DNA from: Xenococcus sp. MO_188.B8
GTDB taxonomy: Bacteria > Cyanobacteriota > Cyanobacteriia > Cyanobacteriales > Xenococcaceae
Assembly: GCA_030065615.1 (NCBI GenBank)
Contig: JASJDR010000063.1
Location: 1-44,417, forward strand
Length of the DNA stretch: 44,417 bases
Direction of reading: 5' to 3'
Below are positions 24,269 to 32,779 of this stretch, one piece after another. The translations under genes were made by a program, and so were the position numbers. How positions within the stretch are numbered: position 1 is the stretch's first letter; each line of letters starts with the position of its first letter. The notes under the pieces are model-generated. The model saw only the letters and a program-made list of their open reading frames with translations, made no database searches and was not told the origin of the DNA.

Positions 24269-25519
24269 TTGCTTCTCTTGCTCGCTGGTATCGGAATCGG
24301 CAAATTTGAAGCAAATACTTCTGCAACTCAGACCGCACCAATACAGACTCAAGTTAAACCACTGACCGTCAAGACGACTCAAATTCAATTGGTCAATAGC
24401 TATCAAACCGTCCAAAGCTATACAGGGGAAGTGGTCGCAAGACTAAAAAGTGAAGTTGGCTTTGAGCGTAGCGGTAAGTTAGTAACAGTTTTAATTGACG
24501 AAGGCGATCGCGTTACTCCAGGAACAGTTTTAGCGAAATTAGATACCAAAAATTTAGCAGCACAACATCAGTCTTTAATCGCCCAAAAAGCCCAGGCAAC
24601 AGCCAGATTAGCGGAACTCAAAAATGGTGCCCGAGCAGAAGATATTGCCGCAGCCGAGGCTAGAGTTAGAGATCTCGAAAAACAATTAGAGTTGGAACAG
24701 TTAAAAAGCGATCGCCGAGCCTATCTTTATAATGAGGGTGCAATTTCCGCCGAACAGTTAGATGAAGTTGCTTTTAACTCTCAAGCTTTAGCAGAGCGTC
24801 TGACTAATGCCAAAAGTAATCTAGCAGAATTAATCAACGGTACTCGTTATGAACAAATAGCGGCGCAACAAGCAGTAGTCGATCAATTGTCAGCTCAAAT
24901 TGCCGATCTAGAAATTACTATTGCCAAAAGCACCCTGAAAGCTCCTTTTTCTGGAGCTATCTCGATGCGTCATGTCGATGAGGGGACAGTAGTCGAGGCT
25001 GGTCAAGCAATCTTGCGTTTAGTCAGTGACAGCCAACCAGAAGTAAAAATAGGTGTGCCGATTAATGTTGCGGCGAAACTGTCATCAGGCAGTCAACAAA
25101 TAGTAGAGATTGGCGGTAAAACTTATCAAGCCAAAGTAAAGTCAGTTTTGCCAGAAGTCGATCCAGCTACTCGAACTCGAACAATTGTTTTGAGGTTAGC
25201 CGCAACTGCTCAAGTCTCACCTCAAGAAATTGCTCGTTTACAAATCACTCAAACCATAGCGACCGAAGGCTATTGGCTACCAGTAACGGCTTTAGTAAAA
25301 AGCGAACGTGGTTTATGGTCTTGCTATGCAATAGTCGTAACAGATAGTAATGAAGCTAATAATTATCAAGTAGAACGTCGATTAGTAGAGGTCTTAGAAA
25401 CTAATGGCGAACAGGTTTTAGTTAAAGGAACATTGCAACCAGGAGACGCGATCATTACTGAAGGGGCACAAAGATTGGTTCCTGGTCAATTGGTAGACTG
25501 GGCATTGCCCAGCAGATAA
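24269..25519 (+). CDS. RND efflux membrane-fusion (HlyD/AcrA-type) protein, 5' end disrupted
   Basis: 416 residues if TTG 24269 is used. It contains the barrel-sandwich halves (YTGEVVARLKSEVGFERSGK; SGAISMRHVDEGTVVEAGQA), a coiled-coil hairpin with repeated LAELKNGARAEDIAAAEARV and LAELINGTRYEQIAAQQAVV arms, and a beta-barrel domain, the layout of RND adaptors. The natural start appears to be ATG 24143, but an in-frame TGA at 24239 separates it from the anchor. Without readthrough, the membrane segment loses its leading KRWQIVSAS. It lies upstream of the pump gene with which it should work. It may be inactive, or rescued by reinitiation. Confidence 0.85.
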   Translation: MLLLLAGIGIGKFEANTSATQTAPIQTQVKPLTVKTTQIQLVNSYQTVQSYTGEVVARLKSEVGFERSGKLVTVLIDEGDRVTPGTVLAKLDTKNLAAQHQSLIAQKAQATARLAELKNGARAEDIAAAEARVRDLEKQLELEQLKSDRRAYLYNEGAISAEQLDEVAFNSQALAERLTNAKSNLAELINGTRYEQIAAQQAVVDQLSAQIADLEITIAKSTLKAPFSGAISMRHVDEGTVVEAGQAILRLVSDSQPEVKIGVPINVAAKLSSGSQQIVEIGGKTYQAKVKSVLPEVDPATRTRTIVLRLAATAQVSPQEIARLQITQTIATEGYWLPVTALVKSERGLWSCYAIVVTDSNEANNYQVERRLVEVLETNGEQVLVKGTLQPGDAIITEGAQRLVPGQLVDWALPSR

Positions 25520-25550
25520 TTAAAATTGTCAGCAAATAATGAGGTTAGAA

Positions 25551-25871
25551 ATGAAAAATATCGCAGAAAAAAATGGGACAAAAATTGCTACTACTGCTAT
25601 TATCTGGGGTTTTGCAACAGGAATGATAGCTATTTGTATTCCTTTGGTTGCGATATCTCGAAGTGGTATTATCTTACCACTAGCTGTCATTTTAGGAGCT
25701 AGTACAAGTACAGTTATAGTTTGGCGTGATGCTAATCAAAAAGCCGTAGAATTAGCAAATAATTTGCAGCAAATAGAACAACGAATCAGAAATTTAGAAA
25801 CTATTTGTAGTAGTGAAGATTTTGACTTTAATTATCAATCAAAGCAACTAGATAATTCTATTAAAACCTAA
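25551..25871 (+). CDS. Small two-helix membrane protein in the efflux operon
   Basis: 106 residues from ATG 25551, with GAGG about seven bases upstream; an ATG at 25539 is an alternative. Two hydrophobic stretches (TTAIIWGFATGMIAICIPLV and IILPLAVILGASTSTVIVW) are followed by a short coiled coil (AVELANNLQQIEQRIRNLET). There is no family I can name. It sits between the adaptor and the pump genes, suggesting an accessory role in the efflux complex. Confidence 0.7.
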   Translation: MKNIAEKNGTKIATTAIIWGFATGMIAICIPLVAISRSGIILPLAVILGASTSTVIVWRDANQKAVELANNLQQIEQRIRNLETICSSEDFDFNYQSKQLDNSIKT

Positions 25872-25993
25872 TGGTAAATGTTATTAATACTACTAAGTAG
25901 GCACACAGAATTAACTACACATCTTTTTCCCGTAACACCTAACACCTAAACCCTATCTTCACGCTAGTAATTAATTTTGCACAAGTACTTAAC

Positions 25994-28900
25994 ATGTTTA
26001 CTCTATTTTATCGCAATACAAGATTACTGATTCTTACTATTATTTTGATTTGTGTCTGGGGCATTTCTTCTTACTTCACTCTACCAAGGTTAGAAGACCC
26101 AGAATTAGTTTCTCGTAATGCTGTGGTTAAAACTTTTTATCCTAGTACAGATGCCGAGAGAGTAGAAGCTTTAGTCACCGAAAAAATTGAAGATAAGCTA
26201 ACGGAAATCGAGGAAATTGATAATTATAGTTCTACTTCTCGTAGTGGTAGTTCTATTATTAATATCGAGTTACAGGATAGTGTAACGAAAGAACAAGTAG
26301 ATTCTGTTTGGACAAGGGTTAGGAATAAACTAGATGAAGTTAAGGCTGAGTTACCTAATAATATTAGAGAACCAGAATTAGAAGAAATTAAAGTTAAAGC
26401 CTATGCTTTAATTACTGCCTTAACTTGGCAGCAAGATGACCAACCTAATTACGGCATTTTACGTCGGCAAGCAGAAGTTTTTCAAGAACGATTAGAGCAG
26501 ATACCGGGAACAGAAGAAGTAGAAATTTTTGGCGATCCAGATGAAGAAATTGTAGTCGAAATCAATCCTCAAGCTCTGGCTAGTTATAATCTAACAGCAA
26601 GAGAATTATCCCAACAAATTGCCCAAAGTGATAGTAAGATTGCTGCAGGACAATTACGGAGTAATGATAATAATTTATTGCTTGAAGTTGCCGGAGAATT
26701 AGATACTTTAGCCAGAATTAGACAAATTCCGATTAATTTTGGTAACAATGGTCAATTTATTCCCTTAAAAGATATTGCCACTATTAGTAAAGGAATCACC
26801 GAACCAGCTAATGAACTTGCTTTGATTAATGGCTATCCTGGAATTGCGATCGCAGTTCATGTAAGATCGAAACAAAGGCTAGATCTCTGGTCAAAAGCAG
26901 CACAGCAAAAGATAGCTGAATTTCGCGCAGAGTTACCCAGTAGTATTGGCTTACCGATTATTTTCGCCCAAACTGGTTATGTAGAAACCAGACTTAATGC
27001 TTTAATTATTAATCTCTTACTAGGTGCTGCTCTAGTTTTTGGTGTAACTGTAGTGATGATGGGTTGGCGCAGTGCTTTAATAGTGGGTTCGGCGTTACCG
27101 CTATCAGTATTGATGGTGTTTGGCTGGATGAATTGGTTAGATATCCCTCTGCACCAAATGTCGATTACAGGATTAATTGTTGCTCTGGGAATTCTGATTG
27201 ATAATGCGATCGTGATGGTCGATGAAGTTGCTGGAAGACTTAGAGACTTAGGGACTGGGAGACGGGGGGACAAGGGATACGGGGAGACCAGGAGACCAGG
27301 GGATAAATTGTCTACTACTGAAGTAAAAACTGCGATCAGCAGTAGTATCAAGACGTTAGCAATTCCACTGTTAAGTTCAACTCTAACTACTATTTTAGCT
27401 TTTTTACCGATCGCGCTGTTACCGGGAAGTGTGGGGGAATTTGTCGGCACGATCGCGGTTACCGTCATCGTAGCTGTCTCTTGTTCGCTATTTATTTCTT
27501 TAACCATAATTCCCACTTTAACTGCTAATTTACATCGTTATGGCAGTAGCAAACCAGAAAATATAACCAGTAATAATCTTAATTCTCCCCCCATCTCCCT
27601 ATCTCCCCGTGACGCGGAGCGAAGCGGAGCTAATCCTTTAGGGCTTCCCATCACCTCGTCAAAATGTTTACAGACAGGTATTTCTTTCCCCATTGTGAGT
27701 CGGTTATATCGACTAACTATCAAATGGACTACAGCAAAACCTCTGTTATCGATCTTCCTCGCTTTACTATTACCAGCGATTGGTTTTATCCAAGCGGGAA
27801 GCTTAGAACAACAATTCTTTCCTGCTGCGGATCGGGATCAACTACAAATCGAACTAGAGTTACCTGATTCAGCTTCTTTAGCGCAAACTCAAACAGTAGC
27901 ACAACAAATTCGTCAACAAATAATCAAGAATACTGAAGTACAAGAAATCCACTGGCTATTAGGTAAAAGTATTCCCAGTTTTTACTACAACTTGACTGGT
28001 GGTAAAGAGCAGCAAGCTAATTATGCTCAAGCCTTAGTCCAATTAAATACCCTATCCTCAAGTTCGATCACCCAAAAGCTACAAAATGAACTAGATAAAG
28101 CATTTCCCTCAGCCAGAATTATTGTCAGACAGTTAGAACAAGGACCGCCTGTCGCGGCACCTATTGAAATGCGAATTTATGGCTCTAATCTCGAAATATT
28201 ACAAACACTGGGAGAAATAGCGAGACAATCTTTGGTGAAAATCCCTGAAGTAACCCATACCCGCGCTAGTTTAGCAGAAATTCAACCTCAACTAGAAATA
28301 CGAGTAGATGAAGAACAAGCGCGTTTAACAGGATTGGATCGCACAACTATTGCGCAACAGTTAGATACAGTTTTAGAAGGTGCGGTTGGTGGTTCGGTTT
28401 TAGAATCAACCGAAGAATTACCCGTCAGAGTTCGTTGGGGAAATCGCGATCGCGCTAACTTATCCCAAATTACTTCTTTAGATCTATTAGCCAGATCTCC
28501 TAGTCGCCATAGCAATCAAAATAATACTCTCAATGCAGTTCCTCTCTCTTCCTTGGGGAAAATTCAACTTACCCCAGAACTAGCGCAAATTACTCATTAC
28601 AACGGACAAAGAGTTAATACAATTCAAGGTTTTCTCGCAGCGGGAGTCTTACCAGCAGAAGTTTTAAGTCAATTTCAAGCTAAATTAATCAAAAACAAAT
28701 TTGACCTACCTCCTGGTTATAGTTATGAATTTGGTGGAGAGTCAGAGGAAAGAAGTGATGCCATAGGAGGTTTAGTTTCTACTGTGGGGGTGATAGTAGT
28801 AGTTATGGTAGCGGTTTTAGTGCTTTCTCTGGGTTCTTTTCAACTGGCAGCCGTTATTGGTATTGTCGCGATCGCCTCATTTGGGTTAGGAATATTCTCT

Positions 28901-29296
28901 ATCTGGCTATTTGGCTATCCCTTTGGATTCAATCCCATTATCGGAACCGTGGGATTGATTGGTGTGGCAGTCAATGATTCGATTGTGATGCTCAGTGCAA
29001 TATCTAATCATCCGCTAGCCAAAACTGGCAATGCCAAAGCAATCCAAGATGTAGTAATGCATTCAACTCGCCATGTTCTGACTACAACTTTGACAACGGC
29101 GATCGGATTTGTCCCATTATTATTATCTGGTGGTGAATTTTGGCCTCCTTTAGCTGTGGCAATTGGTGGTGGGTTAGTAGGCGCGACTTTATTGGCTCTC
29201 TATTTCATTCCTGCTACCTATTATTTGCTGAAATCACATCAGTTTGCCGTTAAAACTATAAAAATTAGGAAAGAAAGATTGTTTGTTGACTTCTGA
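25994..29296 (+). CDS. RND-family efflux pump
   Basis: 1100 residues with two repeats of a six-helix membrane block and large periplasmic loops, as in AcrB/HAE-type pumps. The proton-relay region of helix 4 reads GILIDNAIVMVDEV (Asp403, Asn404), with one Asp where AcrB has two. Helix 10 has VAVNDSIVMLSAI. Family role: proton-driven export of drugs or other toxic compounds across the envelope with the adaptor and a TolC-like channel. Two cytoplasmic loops hold repeat-derived insertions (residues about 417-440 and 528-556) that keep the frame. The gene is likely part of the operon from block B. Confidence 0.93.
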   Translation: MFTLFYRNTRLLILTIILICVWGISSYFTLPRLEDPELVSRNAVVKTFYPSTDAERVEALVTEKIEDKLTEIEEIDNYSSTSRSGSSIINIELQDSVTKEQVDSVWTRVRNKLDEVKAELPNNIREPELEEIKVKAYALITALTWQQDDQPNYGILRRQAEVFQERLEQIPGTEEVEIFGDPDEEIVVEINPQALASYNLTARELSQQIAQSDSKIAAGQLRSNDNNLLLEVAGELDTLARIRQIPINFGNNGQFIPLKDIATISKGITEPANELALINGYPGIAIAVHVRSKQRLDLWSKAAQQKIAEFRAELPSSIGLPIIFAQTGYVETRLNALIINLLLGAALVFGVTVVMMGWRSALIVGSALPLSVLMVFGWMNWLDIPLHQMSITGLIVALGILIDNAIVMVDEVAGRLRDLGTGRRGDKGYGETRRPGDKLSTTEVKTAISSSIKTLAIPLLSSTLTTILAFLPIALLPGSVGEFVGTIAVTVIVAVSCSLFISLTIIPTLTANLHRYGSSKPENITSNNLNSPPISLSPRDAERSGANPLGLPITSSKCLQTGISFPIVSRLYRLTIKWTTAKPLLSIFLALLLPAIGFIQAGSLEQQFFPAADRDQLQIELELPDSASLAQTQTVAQQIRQQIIKNTEVQEIHWLLGKSIPSFYYNLTGGKEQQANYAQALVQLNTLSSSSITQKLQNELDKAFPSARIIVRQLEQGPPVAAPIEMRIYGSNLEILQTLGEIARQSLVKIPEVTHTRASLAEIQPQLEIRVDEEQARLTGLDRTTIAQQLDTVLEGAVGGSVLESTEELPVRVRWGNRDRANLSQITSLDLLARSPSRHSNQNNTLNAVPLSSLGKIQLTPELAQITHYNGQRVNTIQGFLAAGVLPAEVLSQFQAKLIKNKFDLPPGYSYEFGGESEERSDAIGGLVSTVGVIVVVMVAVLVLSLGSFQLAAVIGIVAIASFGLGIFSIWLFGYPFGFNPIIGTVGLIGVAVNDSIVMLSAISNHPLAKTGNAKAIQDVVMHSTRHVLTTTLTTAIGFVPLLLSGGEFWPPLAVAIGGGLVGATLLALYFIPATYYLLKSHQFAVKTIKIRKERLFVDF
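27242..27313. repeat. Purine-rich repeat inserted in frame in the pump gene
   Basis: A GGGGAGAC/GGGGGACAAGGG-type low-complexity stretch encodes RDLGTGRRGDKGYGETRRPG in the loop after helix 4. The bases match the dispersed GGGGAGATAAGGGAGACAG near 16545 in non-coding DNA. Confidence 0.6.
27575..27661. repeat. Second repeat-derived insertion in the pump gene
   Basis: CCCCCCATCTCCCTATCTCC followed by GTGACGCGGAGCGAAGCGGA and AATCCTTTAGGGCTTCCC encodes SPPISLSPRDAERSGANPLG in the loop between helices 6 and 7. The last part matches the hairpin repeat at 21878-21915. Confidence 0.6.
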
Positions 29297-29313
29297 TATA
29301 TATATGGTATAGT
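29286..29313 (+). promoter_or_regulatory. Promoter for the Spy-like gene, overlapping the pump's 3' end
   Basis: TTGACT (29286-29291), 16 bases and TATAGT (29308-29313). The -35 box lies in the last codons of the pump gene, so the Spy-like gene can be expressed on its own. Confidence 0.55.
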
Positions 29314-29363
29314 CATTCAGTGCAATAAACAGCAGATTGCAACTTATTGTGTGAGGAGTCTAT

Positions 29364-29834
29364 ATGAAAAAGCTAGCATTATTATCTTCAGTGTTTATAG
29401 GTTTGGCCTTGACCTCAGCTTCTAATCTGGTTTTAGCAGGGTCTAAGCCTAATTTCAATGCTCAACTGTTAGCCCAAACGACAGAACAACCGAAATCTTC
29501 AGAGGAGACTATTAAAGACTTTATTGATAGTCTCAATCTTACAGATGAGCAAAAAACGGAAATTACAACTATTGTTACCGCTTATCGACCTGAAATAATT
29601 GAGACTTTTCAGGAGCTTGCAACTTCATTAAATGACTTAGATCAAGTTGTTAAGCCCGAATCTTTAACTAATGACATTCGTATTGCTAGAGACAATGCGA
29701 TCCATTTAGAACGGAAATTAAGTAATCTAATGTTTGATGAGTTGATGGCCATCAGAGATGAATTAACTGTTGAACAACGTGAGCGAATCAATAAGCGTAT
29801 TCGTAAACTGGCATCTCAACAAGCAAACCAATAG
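29364..29834 (+). CDS. Spy/CpxP-like periplasmic protein
   Basis: 156 residues with a signal peptide (1-25, KLALLSSVFIGLALTSASNL then VLAG). The mature helical part contains two LTxxQ-type motifs, LNLTDEQKTEITTIV and LTVEQRERINKRI, the hallmark of the Spy/CpxP/ZraP family of periplasmic chaperones or metal-responsive proteins. AGGAG lies six bases before ATG. It has its own promoter at 29286 but lies directly after the RND pump, and envelope-stress relief alongside efflux is a plausible shared role. Confidence 0.85.
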   Translation: MKKLALLSSVFIGLALTSASNLVLAGSKPNFNAQLLAQTTEQPKSSEETIKDFIDSLNLTDEQKTEITTIVTAYRPEIIETFQELATSLNDLDQVVKPESLTNDIRIARDNAIHLERKLSNLMFDELMAIRDELTVEQRERINKRIRKLASQQANQ

Positions 29835-29866
29835 CAATGACAGCTTTTTATCCGAGAAGCACAAAG

Positions 29867-29922
29867 GCGATCTCTTCGAGATTCGCTGCCCCTGCAGCTA
29901 GAGCTGCGCAAGCGCGGGGTGC
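29867..29922. repeat. GC-rich hairpin cluster after the Spy-like gene
   Basis: GCGATCTC-TTC-GAGATTCGC and GCAGCT-AG-AGCTGC (29894-29907) form adjacent stems, followed by GCGCAAGCGCGGGG. The sequence is GC-rich in an AT-rich setting, probably a dispersed repeat that may also act as a terminator. Confidence 0.5.
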
Positions 29923-29979
29923 AAACTGATTTTCAGCCCCATAGGTAACACCAAAAATATAGGATATTGTTTAGTGAAA

Positions 29980-31092
29980 TCAGAGATCTCCCATGATAGC
30001 TGTATATTCCCTAGTCTCAACGGGATTTATTGCTATTTTTAAATCCATTGCTGTAACTCCCATTTTCGATAGAGAATCAAATATCCGTTTTTTAGCAGAC
30101 TCTACATATTCATCAAATTCATCTGTTAATGTGTCTTTGGAAACGTTGGTCAAAACTCTAATATGTGCAGTAGTTCCTTCCAAATGTACATCAACATAAC
30201 GAAGTCGAGTTCGTCGGGAAATTTCAGGATAGTCTTCTCTGAGTTGGTGAATTTCTAAGTCAACGCGGTTAGAAATATAAAATTCTTTTAGGGAATTTGT
30301 TAATGGAGCACATAACAACACCATAATGAACAACCAAATCAGAAGTGTTTGAAATGCTTTATGAAGACTGCCATAGGATTGAGAAAGGAAAATAATACAA
30401 GCGGCAAAGACAATTCCCGTTAAGTTAGCTAGAAAGAGTAAAAATGCTCCTGCAGATACACTAGTATTACCGACTACAACTTTACCAATCTCACCCGCAA
30501 GCTCAGGTCCTATTCCCAAGCCAATTCCTGCTACACACAAAGGAGGGACCAGCGCAACGGCAATGGCAACTCCAGCAATAGAACTCGCAATACTGAGACG
30601 GGTTAAAGAAAATGAACCGGCTGCCCCAGCGGCGATCGCAACCCCTAAGTCCATTAAATTGGGTGCAGTTCGTGCTACGATTTCTGAACCCACAATATTG
30701 ATAGGAAGCAAAGCAGTAATTGCATAAGAGACTAAAATAGTCGTAGTAGCTCCTAAAAAGACAGTTACTATCGAACGCTTATACAACTTCCAATTAGCCG
30801 TAACAATAGCAAAAGACATACTTAAAATCGGGTTCATCAAAGGAGCAACAATCATGGCTCCAATAATTACTGCGCTACTATTTGACAGAAGTCCCAAGGT
30901 AGCGATTACCGTAGCACTGATCAACAAGAAAAAGAAACCAAAAGAGGGAATGGAAGCAGCTTCACGAGAATAGGCTACTTCTTCTACAGGCACAGGTTTC
31001 TCTAAATATATGCGCCAACTGTCTGTAGCTGTTTTCCATAATTCCCAAAGTTGCCGAAATTGCTTGCTCATCTCTTCTTTTCTGGTTGTCAC
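29980..31092 (-). CDS. DUF389 (TIGR00341-type) membrane protein
   Basis: 370 residues. Residues about 50-270 hold five to six hydrophobic helices with the DUF389 signature LSNSSAVIIGAMIVAPLMNP and GAAGSFSLTRLSIASSIAGV. The C-terminal soluble part (about 285-370) has VHLEGTTAHIRVLTNVS. The family is widespread and of unknown function. Start MTTRKEEMSKQF is preferred; an internal ATG at 31071 is possible. It is monocistronic and shows no obvious link to the peptide gene upstream. Confidence 0.9.
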   Translation of the reverse strand: MTTRKEEMSKQFRQLWELWKTATDSWRIYLEKPVPVEEVAYSREAASIPSFGFFFLLISATVIATLGLLSNSSAVIIGAMIVAPLMNPILSMSFAIVTANWKLYKRSIVTVFLGATTTILVSYAITALLPINIVGSEIVARTAPNLMDLGVAIAAGAAGSFSLTRLSIASSIAGVAIAVALVPPLCVAGIGLGIGPELAGEIGKVVVGNTSVSAGAFLLFLANLTGIVFAACIIFLSQSYGSLHKAFQTLLIWLFIMVLLCAPLTNSLKEFYISNRVDLEIHQLREDYPEISRRTRLRYVDVHLEGTTAHIRVLTNVSKDTLTDEFDEYVESAKKRIFDSLSKMGVTAMDLKIAINPVETREYTAIMGDL

Positions 31093-31385
31093 ATCTCAGA
31101 AGCCCTGGCTATACAATAGAACGACGTGAAAAATAAAACCATTAGTTGTAGTAAATCTACACTAAAGGAGAAATTTGTCTTCTACTTCAGGAAAAGCCTA
31201 ATCTGCGATGAAAGAAATACAGATATCAATTAAGATTAGTTAAGAGGAATAGGTTTAATTTTAAATGCTTAGAGAACATAAGATCTCACAGAATTGCTAT
31301 CCCTCAAAACAAAATTGACAGAGTAGAACTTTATCGAAGATGTTTTCTCTTGATTGATCTTTAGTTTATTGTGCTAAATAGTAGG

Positions 31386-31664
31386 TTAAACTACAATGTC
31401 CTCAAAAACCTTAACCCCAAGCTTCACTTCTAAGTACTCACCGAAATCTGTACAGAATTCAGCTAACGGTATGGCTGAAAGTGTAGCTACTTGTTGTGCG
31501 TTTATCAGACCACTGGCTTGTAACCCTGCTAGGACTCTGCCTCTAGCTCCTTCAGTACAAGGAAGTACTCCACCTACTACTTTGCTTGCTGCATCATCTT
31601 CGATAGTTTCCATAACATCAAGATTTTCTAACAGAAAATTTTCAACAAGATTAGTGTTAGCCAT
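31386..31664 (-). CDS. Double-glycine leader peptide, bacteriocin-like precursor candidate
   Basis: 92 residues. An acidic N-terminal leader (NLVENFLLENLDVMETIEDD AASKVV, residues 5-30) ends in Gly31-Gly32, the classic cleavage site recognised by C39-peptidase ABC exporters. The remaining 60 residues begin VLPCTEGARGRVLAGLQASG and include Cys36 and Cys70. GAGG lies nine bases before ATG. This matches the general form of cyanobacterial double-glycine (bacteriocin/RiPP-like) precursors. No exporter, protease or modifying enzyme is in the window, so export and activity are inferred. Confidence 0.65.
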   Translation of the reverse strand: MANTNLVENFLLENLDVMETIEDDAASKVVGGVLPCTEGARGRVLAGLQASGLINAQQVATLSAIPLAEFCTDFGEYLEVKLGVKVFEDIVV

Positions 31665-32779
31665 TTTAAAAACCTCGTTTACAACTGTAGTAATTTAAAA
31701 ATTTGTAGCAGTAAGCATATAGGTTAGTACAGCATGTTTTGCTTAAAGAGGATTTTAGTCTCTACTCTTCACAAGTAAAGTCTTGATTTCCCCTTCTGCA
31801 TCCTGCCTCTCTCTGTGCAGGAATTTCAGACTTAACGGAAAAAGTAAGAACAGAGAATAGGGAGTAGGGAACAGAAAAATTTCCTAACCAGAAAATTTAG
31901 TGTTATACATTACTGCAAACTTTACAGCTAAAATCATACAATATCACTTGTGAAGATAATGTGAGGTGAGGTTAATCCGTAACCTTTATTGATTGTTATA
32001 ATGATGTAAACTTATGTAATCATATAGTTATGCAACCAGAACTAGATTGATTATACTAAGTCTATTTACGATAAAAAAGAGCTACAGTAACAAATAATAC
32101 TTCACATAAATCATATAGATAATAGTTCGATAAAGCCGCGTCAGAACTAATTATCAATGAGCCAAAGATAGGGCTACCAAAAAATACATTACTTAATTAA
32201 ATATTGTTGGTTATCGTATTAGTAATTCTCACGTAAATTTACGTGAGAATTTTAACCAATTTCACTAAGGCTGGTATTATTATTCGCGATCGCTGTGGCT
32301 TTTACTAATCCAAACTTCCTTAAATAAAATAGCCAAGTAATGCTTTTGATTATTCAGGCGATCTTAAAAAATCTCAAATAGCACTCAATATAAACTATTC
32401 GGTTTTCAGTGCGAGTAAATAATGTCAATATTTTGAACTTAAAACTCTTGGTTCTTGGCTTCTGGCTCTTGACTTCTCGGTCTCAAAACTTCAGTTTTCA
32501 CTTTACGGATGCGGTTTTAAAGCAGTGAGAGCTCCTTTCTCAGAAACCTCTTTGAAGTATGTAATAATTATTTACTTGAGTGTGAAGGGTTCAAGTAACC
32601 TTATCCTGATATACTGACTTCTGAGTTTGATCACTTATCACTCTATATGAGGTTCGGTTTTACGACTTCCAAGAAATCACTGATCCCGATAGGATATTAG
32701 CTAGATTGCCATACAAGTTACTAAACTTTATTTGGGTATTAATAGTATTAGCTCATTGTTTTAGGAGGTCGAGATAGAA
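31665..32779. other. 1.1-kb gene-free region
   Basis: No credible gene on either strand. It contains a 28-bp perfect palindrome at 32224-32251, short low-complexity repeats such as CTTGGTTCTTGGCTTCTGGC (near 32450) and AT-rich DNA. A 17-codon frame (MRFGFTTSKKSLIPIGY, near 32647) is too short to support. The right end carries AGGAGGT at 32763 for the kinase gene. Confidence 0.6.
32224..32251. repeat. 28-bp perfect palindrome
   Basis: AATTCTCACGTAAA is followed directly by its exact complement TTTACGTGAGAATT with no loop. It lies 530 bases from the next gene. It could be a protein-binding site, a terminator (TTTTAA follows) or a recombination end. Confidence 0.8.

Noticed and set aside
27523..27740. 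Antisense open frames inside the RND pump gene
   Set aside because: They arise from the repeat insertions and codon bias of the pump gene and have no start signals or recognisable domains.
32647..32700. 17-codon frame upstream of the histidine kinase
   Set aside because: Too short, with no ribosome-binding site and no conservation that can be judged.
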